From Proteiniphilum sp. (GTDB lineage Bacteria > Bacteroidota > Bacteroidia > Bacteroidales > Dysgonomonadaceae), in assembly GCA_015478855.1 (NCBI GenBank), contig JADMKJ010000012.1, forward strand, positions 1 to 34,491: DNA of 34,491 bases. Direction: 5' to 3'. The notes below the pieces were generated by a model. It was not told the DNA's origin. It was given only the letters and a program-made list of their open reading frames with translations, and made no database searches. This document shows positions 8,593 to 17,808 of this stretch, piece after piece. The translations under genes and the position numbers were made by a program. The first letter of the stretch is position 1. Every line of letters starts with the position of its first letter.

Positions 8593-9894
8593 ATGTCTCA
8601 ACAATGTCCACTCTGCGGAAAAAACAAGATCGATGCAGCGCTCTTTTGTGAAGAGTGCACAAAGAAGATACGTTCAGATTACGAGGTGGAGCTGCCTGAA
8701 AATGGGGCAGGGGAGATCCCTCCTGAGGAGGTGTTGGAGTTGCCCGGGGAGGAAAATGAAATCACCGGTTACAATGAAGAAGTCACAGAAGATCTGCCCG
8801 AGGATGGAGAGTTCACTGATATGACAATGGTAGTAGAGGATCTCCCGGAGGAAGAGGAATTTATCCTGCCGGTAGATGAAAATCCGCTCCGGCATGAGGA
8901 AGCAGCAGCAGTAGGAGCAGAGGACGATCGGGAAATGTATGAGGAAACAGGAGAAAAAGCACCTCTTGTGCATAGCGAACCGATAGCGAGGAATTATTAC
9001 CCGGAAAAGAAAAAAAAGAGAGGCGCTTTTCCATGGATTGTTCTGACAGTACTGCTGTTGATAGCTGCTTTTTTTGTCTACAATGAAACCATACGCAAGG
9101 GTAACCTGGAGCGCAGCGGCTGGGAGACAGCCGTGAGAGAGAACAGCGTGGAGGGTTTTCTTACCTATATTGAGTCACACCCGGGCGGAACACACGCGGA
9201 GGAGGCGGAGGCTGCTCTGTTAAGCCTGAAATTGAATGAGGCATCGGTATGGGAACGAATGAAAATGACCGACAAGGTGACAGAGTTACGTGATTTCCTG
9301 CAGCAGAACCCTGCGAGCAACTATGCTCCACTGATAAAAAGACGCCTCGACTCACTCTCCTGGATGGGTGCTCTGCATGCGAACACGGCAGCATCCTATT
9401 CCGATTACATGATGATGGTACAGAGCGGTGAGTTCAGCGGAGATTATCTCTCCGTGGCGGAAGAGCGATATGAAATGCTGTATCAGTCCTTTCCGGTGGA
9501 TGTGGCCTCGCTCGATAGTATCCGAGCTACCGTCAATGGTTTTTACAGCTCTCTCTCGGCTGTGGATCACTCCGGCATAAGCCGCTGGCTGGCACCTACG
9601 GTACACCGCTTTTTTGACTCGGGCACCGCCACGCGGGAGAGGATCCTGGGTGAGCTGCTGGTAGCAGGTGCGCAGACAGAGGGGGCGACACTCAAGTTTG
9701 TACCCGATCTGCAGTCGGTGCAATATGATAAAGCACTCAACAATAACTACAAGGTGAACGTGCCGCTCCTGAAGACTTATATGAAAGAGGGTAGCATGGA
9801 GCAGGTACCGGGTTATATCGTCCATCTGGAGCTGAACCCGCTCTTCCAGATCATCAGCATACATGAAACCAAACCTTATTCCGGGGCGCCATGA
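8593..9894 (+). CDS. Zinc-ribbon, single-pass membrane protein of unknown function
   Basis: About 433 residues. The N-terminus is a zinc ribbon with two Cys pairs, CPLCGKNKIDAALFCEEC (residues 5-22). It is followed by a strongly acidic, low-complexity stretch rich in Glu/Pro (about residues 30-120), then a basic patch and one membrane helix (FPWIVLTVLLLIAAFFVYN). The C-terminal part has two TPR-like helical segments (FLTYIESHPGGTHAEEAEAA and FLQQNPASNYAPLIKRRL) and a domain resembling no family I recognise. Topology by inference: ribbon and acidic region in the cytoplasm, C-terminal domain in the periplasm. ATG 8593 is chosen over an upstream in-frame TTG at 8584. It precedes uvrB by 73 bases, but no functional link to repair is evident. 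Confidence 0.85.
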   Translation: MSQQCPLCGKNKIDAALFCEECTKKIRSDYEVELPENGAGEIPPEEVLELPGEENEITGYNEEVTEDLPEDGEFTDMTMVVEDLPEEEEFILPVDENPLRHEEAAAVGAEDDREMYEETGEKAPLVHSEPIARNYYPEKKKKRGAFPWIVLTVLLLIAAFFVYNETIRKGNLERSGWETAVRENSVEGFLTYIESHPGGTHAEEAEAALLSLKLNEASVWERMKMTDKVTELRDFLQQNPASNYAPLIKRRLDSLSWMGALHANTAASYSDYMMMVQSGEFSGDYLSVAEERYEMLYQSFPVDVASLDSIRATVNGFYSSLSAVDHSGISRWLAPTVHRFFDSGTATRERILGELLVAGAQTEGATLKFVPDLQSVQYDKALNNNYKVNVPLLKTYMKEGSMEQVPGYIVHLELNPLFQIISIHETKPYSGAP

Positions 9895-9967
9895 ACTGTT
9901 TGTTGAACATCACGACGTAAAAAGAGCGATAAAACCAAATTATCTTTTATTTGTTTATAGATTATCT

Positions 9968-11995
9968 ATGCAATTCCAACTTACATCAGAATATAAACCG
10001 ACGGGTGATCAGCCCGAGGCTATCAGGGCACTGATGGAGGGACTTCAACAGAATGTTCCTTATCAGACGTTGCTGGGCGTGACCGGTTCAGGAAAGACGT
10101 TTACGATTGCCAACGTGATCGCGCAGGTCAACAAGCCGACACTGGTGCTGAGTCACAACAAGACGCTGGCAGCACAGCTCTATGGCGAATTCAAGAGCTT
10201 CTTCCCTCACAACGCGGTGGAGTACTTCGTCTCCTACTACGATTACTATCAGCCCGAAGCTTATATCCCCACCACGGACACCTATATCGAAAAAGATCTC
10301 TCCATCAACGATGAGATCGAGAAGCTGCGTCTGGCAGCCACCTCCTCACTGCTCTCCGGCAGGAGGGATGTGATCGTGGTCTCTTCCGTATCCTGCATCT
10401 ATGGTATCGGTAATCCCGAGGACTTCAACAAGACCACCATCGAGGTGAGCGTGGGACAGACCATCGACAGGGATCAGTTCCTGCGGCTGCTGGTGAACTG
10501 CCTCTACTCACGGGACGAAACAGTCGACTTCAACCGGGGTAACTTCAGGGTGAAGGGCGATTCAGTGGATGTCTTCCTGGCGTATCACGACTATATCATC
10601 CGCCTCATCTTCTGGGGTGATGAGATAGAGAGCATCGAGACGGTGGACCCACTTACAGGAATCACCATGGAGCGGCACGAATCGTACCGTATCTTTCCGG
10701 CGAACCTGTTCGTCACCACGCCTGAACGTCTTCACAGGGCTGTGGATGAGATACAGCTCGACCTGGGTAAACAGGTGGAGTTTTTCCACTCCATCGGCAA
10801 GCCGTATGAGGCGAAACGAATCTACGAAAGGGTGACGTACGATGTGGAGATGATTAAGGAGATTGGCTACTGCTCCGGCATAGAGAACTATTCGAGGTAT
10901 TTTGACGGTCGTCTGCCGGGGACACGCCCCTTCTGCCTCCTCGACTTCTTCCCCGATGATTACCTCACCGTGATCGATGAGAGCCATGTGACAATCCCCC
11001 AGATACGTGCCATGTATGGCGGCGACCACTCGCGCAAGATGAACCTGGTGGAGTATGGCTTCCGCCTGCCGGCAGCCATTGATAACAGACCGCTTAAGTT
11101 CGAGGAGTTTGAGGAGATCAGCAAGGAGATCATCTTCGTGAGCGCCACGCCGGCCGATTATGAGCTGGAGAAGTCGGAAGGGATTGTCGTGGATCAGTTG
11201 ATACGTCCCACGGGACTGCTCGACCCGCCCATCGACGTACGTCCCAGCCTGAACCAGATAGATGACCTGATGGAGGAGATACAACAGCGGGTGGAGAAGG
11301 ATGAGAGAGTGCTTGTCACCACGCTCACCAAGCGGATGGCCGAGGAGCTGACCGATTACCTTACCGCGAACAATGTACGATGTAACTATATCCACTCCGA
11401 CGTGGAGACACTGGACAGGGTGAAGATCATGGATGACTTGCGCAGTGGCCTGTTCGATGTGCTGGTGGGTGTGAACCTGCTGCGTGAGGGGCTCGACCTG
11501 CCCGAGGTGTCGCTCGTGGCGGTGCTCGATGCGGACAAGGAGGGGTTCCTCCGCTCACACCGTTCTCTCACCCAGACTGCCGGCAGGGCTGCCCGTAATG
11601 TGAACGGAAAGGTGATCTTCTATGCGGACAAGATCACCAACAGCATGCAGATGACCATCGATGAGACCAACCGCCGCCGTGAGAAACAGATGCAGTATAA
11701 CATTGAGCATAATATCACACCACAACAGATCATACGAGCCCGCTCAACGGCACTGACAAAGGAATATACCGTCATCGGCGAAGCCAGGGCCTATGTGGAG
11801 CCCGACTACTACGCGATGGCCGCAGAGCCGCTGGGTGAGTTTCATACCGACGCCGACCTGAAGACGAAGATTGAACAGACGCGGAAAGCGATGTTGGCAG
11901 CTGCCAAGAAGCTGGAGTTCCTGGAGGCGGCACAGTTGCGTGATCAGCTGGCGATGCTGGAGGAGAAACTGAAAGCTGATAAGTCGATTAGCTGA
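9968..11995 (+). CDS. uvrB: UvrABC excinuclease subunit B
   Basis: The 675-residue damage-verification helicase of nucleotide excision repair; it is loaded on DNA by UvrA and recruits UvrC. The start MQFQLTSEYKPTGDQPEAI is the family's usual one; the frame is open 35 codons further upstream but that part is not UvrB-like. Walker A is GVTGSGKT, the beta-hairpin is in YYDYYQPEAYIPTTDTYIEK, the helicase II motif is DESH, motif V is VGVNLLREGLDLPEVSLVA, and motif VI is SLTQTAGRAARN. The C-terminal UVR domain that binds UvrC is KKLEFLEAAQLRDQLAMLEE. The last codons and the stop lie within a short GATTAGCT tandem repeat, so the tail KADKSIS may be altered by repeat drift. The protein is otherwise intact. 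Confidence 0.98.
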   Translation: MQFQLTSEYKPTGDQPEAIRALMEGLQQNVPYQTLLGVTGSGKTFTIANVIAQVNKPTLVLSHNKTLAAQLYGEFKSFFPHNAVEYFVSYYDYYQPEAYIPTTDTYIEKDLSINDEIEKLRLAATSSLLSGRRDVIVVSSVSCIYGIGNPEDFNKTTIEVSVGQTIDRDQFLRLLVNCLYSRDETVDFNRGNFRVKGDSVDVFLAYHDYIIRLIFWGDEIESIETVDPLTGITMERHESYRIFPANLFVTTPERLHRAVDEIQLDLGKQVEFFHSIGKPYEAKRIYERVTYDVEMIKEIGYCSGIENYSRYFDGRLPGTRPFCLLDFFPDDYLTVIDESHVTIPQIRAMYGGDHSRKMNLVEYGFRLPAAIDNRPLKFEEFEEISKEIIFVSATPADYELEKSEGIVVDQLIRPTGLLDPPIDVRPSLNQIDDLMEEIQQRVEKDERVLVTTLTKRMAEELTDYLTANNVRCNYIHSDVETLDRVKIMDDLRSGLFDVLVGVNLLREGLDLPEVSLVAVLDADKEGFLRSHRSLTQTAGRAARNVNGKVIFYADKITNSMQMTIDETNRRREKQMQYNIEHNITPQQIIRARSTALTKEYTVIGEARAYVEPDYYAMAAEPLGEFHTDADLKTKIEQTRKAMLAAAKKLEFLEAAQLRDQLAMLEEKLKADKSIS

Positions 11996-12009
11996 TTAGC
12001 TGATTAGCT
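11986..12009 (+). repeat. GATTAGCT tandem repeat over the uvrB stop codon
   Basis: Three perfect 8-bp units, GATTAGCT, at 11986-11993, 11994-12001 and 12002-12009. The uvrB stop codon TGA (11993-11995) spans the first unit junction. The unit resembles the GCTGATA heptads found in other gaps of this window. Confidence 0.85.
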
Positions 12010-12050
12010 TATCCTCAACTCCTCAAATTATCAAATTATCAAATCAATAT

Positions 12051-13715
12051 ATGAAGACAGACATTCAAATTGCAAGAGAGACACCGCTCAGGAAGATCAA
12101 GGATGTGGCCGAAAGCATCGGCATCCCACGTGATGAGGTGATTAATTTTGGGAGGCATATGGCCAAGATCCCCGTCAATCTGATCGACAAGGACAAAATT
12201 GCACAGAGCAACCTGATCCTGGTGACTGCCATCACACCGACCAGGGCGGGCATCGGCAAGACCACCGTTTCCATAGGCCTGGCACTTGGAATGAACAAGA
12301 TTGGACGAAAAGCCATCGTGGCCCTGAGAGAACCCTCGCTGGGCCCCGTCTTTGGTATGAAGGGCGGTGCTGCGGGAGGCGGTTATGCGCAGGTGCTCCC
12401 CATGGAGAACATCAACCTTCACTTCACAGGCGATTTTCATGCGGTGACCACGGCACATAATACCATCTCGGCACTGCTCGATAACTATATCTTCCGTGTG
12501 CAGGGTACGGGTGACGAGATCAAAGAGGTCCTCTGGAAGCGTGTGCTGGATGTGAACGACCGCAGCCTGCGCTACATAGTGACGGGGCTGGGGCCGGGTA
12601 ACGGCGTCCCTGCGGAAGCGGGATTCGATATCACCGCCGCCTCGGAACTGATGGCCATCCTCTGCCTGGCGGAGGATGAAGCTGACCTGCGCCGTCGTAT
12701 TGAGAACATCCTGCTGGGATATAATCGTAACAATGAACCGTTCACTGTGAAGGACCTGGGGGTGGCCGGTGCCATCACTGTGCTGATGAAGGATGCCATC
12801 AACCCCAACCTGGTACAGACCACTGAAAACACCGCCGCCTTCGTGCATGGCGGCCCCTTCGCCAACATTGCACATGGCTGCAACTCGGTGCTGGCGACCA
12901 AGATGGCGATGACCTATGGTGACTTCGTGATCACCGAGGCCGGCTTCGGGGCGGACCTGGGGGCGGAGAAGTTCTTCAACATCAAGTGCCGCAAGAGCGG
13001 ACTACGGCCCAGGCTGACGGTGATCGTCGTCACGGCACAGGGACTGAAGATGCATGGCGGCACCCCGGAGAAGAACATCAAAGAGCCTGATATGGAGGGG
13101 CTGAAGAAAGGACTGCAGAACCTGGAGAGACATCTTCTCAACCTGGCCGATTTTGAACAGTCGGTGGTGGTGGCTTTCAACAAATATGCGTTCGACGCAC
13201 CTGAAGAGATAGAAACCCTCCGTACCTTCTGTGAAGAGAAAGGGGTGGCTTTTGCAGTGAATGAAGCATTCACTCAGGGCGGTGAAGGTGCTGTGGAGCT
13301 GGCCCATACCGTGATCGATGCGATTGAGAACAGACCTTCGGGCGAACTGCGCTTTACCTATGACGATGAGGATGATATTGAGACCAAGCTGACCAAGATA
13401 GCCACGAAGATCTATGGGGCACATGATGTGGTGCTGGGTGAGAAAGCACTGAAAAAACTGAAGATGATTGAAGGGACACCTCTCGCAATGATGCCGGTCT
13501 GCATCGCCAAGACACAATACTCCTTCTCTGCCGATCCAAAGTGGTTTGGCGTAGCGAAAGGTTTCCGTTTCAAGATCAACGACCTGGTGATCAACCAGGG
13601 ATCGGAGTTCATTGTCGCCATTGCCGGGGAGATGATGCGTATGCCGGGGCTTCCTGCCGATCCGCAGGCTACACGCATCGATATAGTGAACGGTGAGATT
13701 GAGGGGTTGAGCTAA
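12051..13715 (+). CDS. fhs: Formate-tetrahydrofolate ligase
   Basis: A 554-residue enzyme that uses ATP to join formate to tetrahydrofolate, giving 10-formyl-THF for purine and one-carbon metabolism. The ATP-binding loop is [11 protein letters not shown] (near residues 61-71), followed by the family stretches [20 protein letters not shown] and [17 protein letters not shown]. The C-terminal [15 protein letters not shown] is typical as well. The length matches the family. It is preceded by a repeat-like AT-rich gap (AAATTATC copies at about 12025-12045) and is convergent with hemW. The one-carbon product is a substrate of the PurH encoded further along in the window, though not in the same operon. 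Confidence 0.98.
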   Translation: MKTDIQIARETPLRKIKDVAESIGIPRDEVINFGRHMAKIPVNLIDKDKIAQSNLILVTAITPTRAGIGKTTVSIGLALGMNKIGRKAIVALREPSLGPVFGMKGGAAGGGYAQVLPMENINLHFTGDFHAVTTAHNTISALLDNYIFRVQGTGDEIKEVLWKRVLDVNDRSLRYIVTGLGPGNGVPAEAGFDITAASELMAILCLAEDEADLRRRIENILLGYNRNNEPFTVKDLGVAGAITVLMKDAINPNLVQTTENTAAFVHGGPFANIAHGCNSVLATKMAMTYGDFVITEAGFGADLGAEKFFNIKCRKSGLRPRLTVIVVTAQGLKMHGGTPEKNIKEPDMEGLKKGLQNLERHLLNLADFEQSVVVAFNKYAFDAPEEIETLRTFCEEKGVAFAVNEAFTQGGEGAVELAHTVIDAIENRPSGELRFTYDDEDDIETKLTKIATKIYGAHDVVLGEKALKKLKMIEGTPLAMMPVCIAKTQYSFSADPKWFGVAKGFRFKINDLVINQGSEFIVAIAGEMMRMPGLPADPQATRIDIVNGEIEGLS

Positions 13716-13791
13716 GCGATATCGTCGATTTCAGTGATCAGTGAACATATTGTCAATTGAGAACGCTTTTGCCGGTTATCTGCTGTGGCTT

Positions 13792-14916
13792 TCAGACCCA
13801 CATCAGCTCACTCATGATGCCGTCGGAGATGAAGATCCCCTCGCGGGTGAGTCTCAGTATGCCATCCTCACTCTGCAACAGCTTCTGATCAATATAGCGC
13901 TGTGCATTTTCAAGGCAGAAGTGATGCAGCTGCTCACCAAACTGTGCTCTCAGCTCCTGCAGGTTGATCCCCCACATGGTGCGCAGGCCGGTGAGGATGA
14001 ACTCGTTGTACTTGTCGTAGAGACTTAACTGCTCCTCCTGCCGCTCCGGCGTGCCGGCATTGATGCTATTGATATAACGGTTGATCGATGCCACGTTCCA
14101 CGAGCGGTGATCACCATCGTAGGAGTGAGCAGCGGGACCCAGTCCCACATACTTCACATCCTTCCAGTAGGCACTGTTGTGCTGCGAGAAGCAGCCCTCC
14201 CTGCCAAAAGCGGAGATCTCATACTGGATGAAACCGTGTGCTGTGAGCGTATCAATCAGCATAGCGAACATCTCCGTGCTGGTCTCCTCCCTCACCGGCC
14301 TGATCTTGCCGGCCTTCAGCAGCCTGTACATCCTTGTTTTCTCTTCGTATATAAGATGATATGCGGAGATATGCTGAATATTCAGGTCGATGGCTTGCTG
14401 CAGGTTCTTCTGCCAGATCTCCATTGTTTGCCCGGGAAGACCATACATCAGGTCGATACTGATATTGTTGAAGCTATGCTGCTGTGCCCGCCGTACCGCT
14501 GCCACCGCCTCTTGTCCTGTGTGCCTGCGGCTGAGGAACGTCAGCTCCGCATCATCGAAGCTCTGTATGCCTATACTGATGCGGTTAAAAGGGAGCCCGG
14601 AGAGCATCCCGAGATACTCCTCCGTGAGGTCATCGGGGTTGGCCTCGATGGTGATCTCTGCATCCGGCACAATAGGAAAGTGGCTGAAAAGGGCATCGAA
14701 GATCTGTTCAAAATGGTCTTTGTGCAGTCGCGAGGGTGTCCCCCCGCCAAAATAAACGGTTTCCACAGGCTCCCCCGTCTCCTCACTCCTCATCTTCGCC
14801 TCAGCACATAATGCAGCCACGAACGGATCCATCTGTGATTCGTTCGTGGCGGTGTAAAAATCGCAATAAGTACAGCGTGTTTTACAGAAGGGGATATGAA
14901 TATATATGCCTGCCAC
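13792..14916 (-). CDS. hemW: Radical SAM heme chaperone HemW
   Basis: A 374-residue radical SAM protein. The cluster motif is CKTRCTYCDF near the N-terminus (CxxxCxxC), followed by YFGGGTPS, the SAM-binding glycine motif. The HemW signature MAGIYIHIPFC is the exact N-terminus, which fixes the start at 14916 even though the codon is GTG. The start GTG shares its first G with the TAG stop of the upstream HD gene (TAGTG), so translation is probably coupled. Members were long labelled coproporphyrinogen III oxidase-like; HemW delivers heme to respiratory proteins rather than oxidising the porphyrin. A C-terminal HemW domain is present (HNSAYWKDVKYVGLGPAAHS onward). Confidence 0.95.
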   Translation of the reverse strand: MAGIYIHIPFCKTRCTYCDFYTATNESQMDPFVAALCAEAKMRSEETGEPVETVYFGGGTPSRLHKDHFEQIFDALFSHFPIVPDAEITIEANPDDLTEEYLGMLSGLPFNRISIGIQSFDDAELTFLSRRHTGQEAVAAVRRAQQHSFNNISIDLMYGLPGQTMEIWQKNLQQAIDLNIQHISAYHLIYEEKTRMYRLLKAGKIRPVREETSTEMFAMLIDTLTAHGFIQYEISAFGREGCFSQHNSAYWKDVKYVGLGPAAHSYDGDHRSWNVASINRYINSINAGTPERQEEQLSLYDKYNEFILTGLRTMWGINLQELRAQFGEQLHHFCLENAQRYIDQKLLQSEDGILRLTREGIFISDGIMSELMWV

Positions 14917-15347
14917 TATTCGGTGAGCTGCTTATAGGCTTTCAGGTACTTCTGCAGGCGGGCCAGCGCATGGTAAGGGATCTCGTCCCAGCGGCGGATA
15001 TCCATGTTATCTGTCAGGTCGTTCAGCTTCACCCGCGTGGCAAGAGGGTTTGCCTGCACTCTCAGCAGGTAATCGTCGTAAGACTCATTCCCACGTCGTG
15101 TCATGGCATCAACGCCAACGATGATTTCCTGAGAGAAACCCTCTTTGTTCAGCTGATCCAGTGTCATTGAGCTGTCCTCCACCACATCGTGCAGTATGCC
15201 TACAATCTTCTCCTGCAGTGTATGTCCAGCGCTCATCACCCTGAAGGGATGTTCAATGTAGGGACGGCCATTGTTGGTGTCGAGTTGTCCCTCATGTGCC
15301 GAAACGGCAATCTCAATAGCGCGGTTGAGTTGTTCTTTCAGGTTCAT
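14916..15347 (-). CDS. Small stand-alone HD-domain hydrolase, SpoT-like
   Basis: A 143-residue protein made of little more than one HD domain. The metal ligands can be read as H in YIEHPFRVM, HD in ILHDVVEDS, and D in RVKLNDLTDN. The order HP, HDVVED, VKLxD is that of the (p)ppGpp hydrolase domain of RelA/SpoT and of single-domain alarmone hydrolases (Mesh1/SAH type), but no synthetase domain is present. Role in alarmone breakdown is therefore possible but unproven; other HD phosphohydrolases share the motifs. The start ATG overlaps the stop of the upstream phosphodiesterase gene (ATGA), and its stop overlaps the hemW start, making a tight three-gene unit. Confidence 0.88.
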   Translation of the reverse strand: MNLKEQLNRAIEIAVSAHEGQLDTNNGRPYIEHPFRVMSAGHTLQEKIVGILHDVVEDSSMTLDQLNKEGFSQEIIVGVDAMTRRGNESYDDYLLRVQANPLATRVKLNDLTDNMDIRRWDEIPYHALARLQKYLKAYKQLTE

Positions 15348-16120
15348 TGTTGTTGCAGTATCTCTTTTACGAGTAATGGTTCGTCGGTGGTGATAAAATC
15401 GACCTTCAGGCCGATCATCTTCCGGATATCTTCAGGAGTGTTGACTGTCCACACATTCACCATTTGTCCCAGTTCATGTGCTGCCTGCACCCATTCGGGT
15501 TTTTTGGCTACTACACTGTGATGATAATCGAACCCGGCCAGTCCCATCACTGAGAGGTCGCCCGGCGACAGATCACCGTTGAGGTAATAGACAGCGGCCT
15601 GCGGATCGAGCTGCCTTGCCTGCAGCACAAAATGGATGCCGAATGCAATGTACTCCACCTTTTCCTGCAGCCCCCGTTCATGTACCATCTTAATCACCTT
15701 GCGGGCCAGCTCCTCCTCACGCTCTTTTTGGGAATGTGTTTTGAACTCGATGATCAGTCTTGTGTGGCTGCAGGCAGCAAATGCATCGAGATACTCTTCC
15801 ACGGTAGGCAGTGTCTCACCATTGGAGAGCTTCACCTGCCGCAGTGTGGAGAGTGGGGTCTCTTCAACAGTGATCTTTACACCGTTCAGCATGACCGTGG
15901 CATCATGATTCGCCACCGGTACGCCATCGGAAGACAACCATACATCGACCTCTGATCCGTATACGCTTATGGAATCGGCTTTCATCAGTGCGGTGATCGA
16001 GTTTTGTGCCGATCCGTCGGTCTTCCAGTAGCCACGGTGAGCTATAATTTGCTGGGCATTTACGGCTGTAGTGCTAAACAGCAGGATAAACAATAGGATG
16101 GTAGTAGCGTTTCTCTTCAT
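15344..16120 (-). CDS. Exported glycerophosphodiester phosphodiesterase family protein
   Basis: A 258-residue protein with a signal peptide (LLFILLFSTTAVNAQ), so it acts in the periplasm or outside. The GDPD TIM-barrel signature is seen as IIAHRGYW (first catalytic His), GSEVDVWLSSDGVPVANHD (metal Glu/Asp and second His), LIIEFKTH, and the C-terminal VNVWTVNTPEDIRKM. The expected reaction is hydrolysis of glycerophosphodiesters to glycerol-3-phosphate and an alcohol. It lies first in a unit with the HD hydrolase and hemW, overlapping the former by four bases. The functional connection among the three is unclear; the overlap alone shows co-translation. Confidence 0.93.
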   Translation of the reverse strand: MKRNATTILLFILLFSTTAVNAQQIIAHRGYWKTDGSAQNSITALMKADSISVYGSEVDVWLSSDGVPVANHDATVMLNGVKITVEETPLSTLRQVKLSNGETLPTVEEYLDAFAACSHTRLIIEFKTHSQKEREEELARKVIKMVHERGLQEKVEYIAFGIHFVLQARQLDPQAAVYYLNGDLSPGDLSVMGLAGFDYHHSVVAKKPEWVQAAHELGQMVNVWTVNTPEDIRKMIGLKVDFITTDEPLLVKEILQQQ

Positions 16121-16219
16121 TTAAAAATCTTTTTTGTGAATAATGGGTTAAAAATAGTACAATTGTGCCAGACAGAGCTGGCCTGATCGTTTAAAATATG
16201 ATAAATAAAAGTTAATAAA

Positions 16220-16248
16220 AAAGAGACCGCACTTGATGCGGTCTCTTT
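16220..16248 (-). terminator. Intrinsic terminator of the PLP lyase gene
   Basis: A perfect 12-bp stem, AAAGAGACCGCA with TGCGGTCTCTTT, around a 5-base loop. On the minus strand it is followed by a run of T (reading TTTTTTATT), starting 8 bases past the stop codon of the lyase gene. This is a textbook rho-independent terminator. Confidence 0.92.
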
Positions 16249-16255
16249 CCTGTTA

Positions 16256-17704
16256 TTATAAACTCTCTCCAAAATCCTCCTTGAACCTGGCAATCAGCTT
16301 CTGTGGCCAGTCACTCACCGGCTCCAGGCCACCCATGAAAAAGCGGAGTACCGGGGGTTCGTATACAAAGCGAAGACCACCTATCAGCTTCCTGTTTTCA
16401 TAGAGCCAGGTCATGCGATCCTCCACATATTTGATCTGTGAGAGGGTGAAAACACGACGTGGCACTGCCAGACGCAACAGCTCCATATCGGCGTAGGTCT
16501 CATTGCCATACTCATCACGTTGGTTGGAGATGGAGCCGCGCTCCATGCCCCTGATTCCGGAGATAAGAAACAGGGCCGCCGCCAGTGCACCGGCGGGATA
16601 CTCTTTCTGGGAGATATGATCACACACCTGCATCGCATCCACGTGCGCACCCAGCACCCCGGCCGGCTTGATCATCGGAACACCCTTTGCATCCAATGCA
16701 TTCACAAGATAGGCAATGAAGCTGGGACTCTGACTGATCATCGTCTCATCAAGTGTCTCATACAGGCCTACAGCCATCGCCTCAATCTCACGCACCGATA
16801 TACCTCCGTAGGTGAGGAACCCTTCAAAAAGAGGCACCAGCGCCTCCAGCTCACGGTAGATATCGAGATTATTTGTACAGATACCTCCACCACGTGAGGA
16901 GCTCAGCTTGCGTGCCGAGAAATAGACGATATCGGCAAGGCCTGTCATGATCTTCATCACCTCACCCATATTACTCTCTCTAAACTCCTCTTCTCTTTGA
17001 AGGACGAGGAATGCGTTTTCACCCAGCAGACTGGCGTCGAGCACCAGGCGGATATTGTATTTGTCGGCTATGGCCCTCACATCCCTCAGGTTCTGAATGG
17101 AGAAGGGCTGTCCCCCGATCAGGTTCGTGGATGCTTCCATACGGATGAAAGGAATGTTCTTGGCACCGTGTATCTTGATGATCTCTTCCAGCTTCTCAAT
17201 ATTCATGTTCCCTTTGAAGGGGTGGGAGGAGTTGATCACATAGGCTTCGTCGTAGAGCAACTCGGCGATCTTTCCTCCATACTGGGTGATGTGTGCCATG
17301 GCTGTGGTGAAGTGGTAGTTCATCGGCACCAGATTACCTTTACGTACATAAGCATTGGACAATATATTCTCTGCTGCACGTCCCTGATGTACCGGCAGAT
17401 AATATTTTTTATCCAGCACATCCTCTACTGCTTTCTGCAGACGGAAAAAACTCTGTGATCCGGCATAGGCATCGTCTGCCTGCATCATCGCAGCCAGCTG
17501 ATTGTCACTCATCGCATTGGTGCCACTGTCGGTGAGCATGTCGAGGAAGACATCTTTCGTGTTTAGCCTGAACGTGTTAAAACCGCCTTCCTGCAATGCT
17601 TCAAGCCTTCTTTCAATGGGTACCAGATGTAGTTTCTGTACGATGCGTACTTTGTGCAACTCTAACGGGATACTCTCCCCGCTATAAAATTTAATTTCAT
17701 TCAT
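16256..17704 (-). CDS. PLP-dependent beta-eliminating lyase, tryptophanase/tyrosine phenol-lyase family
   Basis: A 482-residue fold-type I PLP enzyme covering the whole family length. The Schiff-base lysine is Lys266 in FSARKLSS; Asp223 in VLDAS should contact the pyridine nitrogen; Tyr80 in DDAYAGS aligns with the catalytic Tyr71/Tyr74. By eye the specificity positions are tyrosine phenol-lyase-like: Thr133 in HFTT, Arg389 in GMERG and Phe455 in LRFF, where E. coli TnaA has Asp, a non-Arg residue and His. However, the conserved Arg after the Asp (DATR/DSAR in relatives) is Leu226, the Lys before the PLP lysine is Arg265, and the cation-site Glu is Asp78. So it is a divergent member; substrate is uncertain. 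It has its own promoter and terminator and stands alone. Confidence 0.92.
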   Translation of the reverse strand: MNEIKFYSGESIPLELHKVRIVQKLHLVPIERRLEALQEGGFNTFRLNTKDVFLDMLTDSGTNAMSDNQLAAMMQADDAYAGSQSFFRLQKAVEDVLDKKYYLPVHQGRAAENILSNAYVRKGNLVPMNYHFTTAMAHITQYGGKIAELLYDEAYVINSSHPFKGNMNIEKLEEIIKIHGAKNIPFIRMEASTNLIGGQPFSIQNLRDVRAIADKYNIRLVLDASLLGENAFLVLQREEEFRESNMGEVMKIMTGLADIVYFSARKLSSSRGGGICTNNLDIYRELEALVPLFEGFLTYGGISVREIEAMAVGLYETLDETMISQSPSFIAYLVNALDAKGVPMIKPAGVLGAHVDAMQVCDHISQKEYPAGALAAALFLISGIRGMERGSISNQRDEYGNETYADMELLRLAVPRRVFTLSQIKYVEDRMTWLYENRKLIGGLRFVYEPPVLRFFMGGLEPVSDWPQKLIARFKEDFGESL

Positions 17705-17808
17705 GATTGATTGTGTAATAGTTATCTAATTGTAAATAGTATTGTCCTCTTTTGATAGAAATGATATTAATTCAGGCTTGCAACCGTTAAATGTAAACTC
17801 AAAAACTG

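Noticed and set aside
8123-8824. Plus-strand open frame of 233 codons between the sigma operon and the zinc-ribbon gene
   Set aside because: It overlaps the start of the sigma gene and the zinc-ribbon gene in another frame and has no family resemblance.
9863-9967. N-terminal extension of uvrB by 35 codons
   Set aside because: The extra residues overlap the end of the zinc-ribbon gene and precede the normal UvrB start MQFQLTSEYKPTG.
12039-12875. Minus-strand open frame of 278 codons
   Set aside because: Antisense to fhs, whose ATP-binding and family motifs are intact.
17705-17802. tnaC-like leader peptide before the PLP lyase
   Set aside because: No start codon followed by a short Trp-containing frame was found in the leader.
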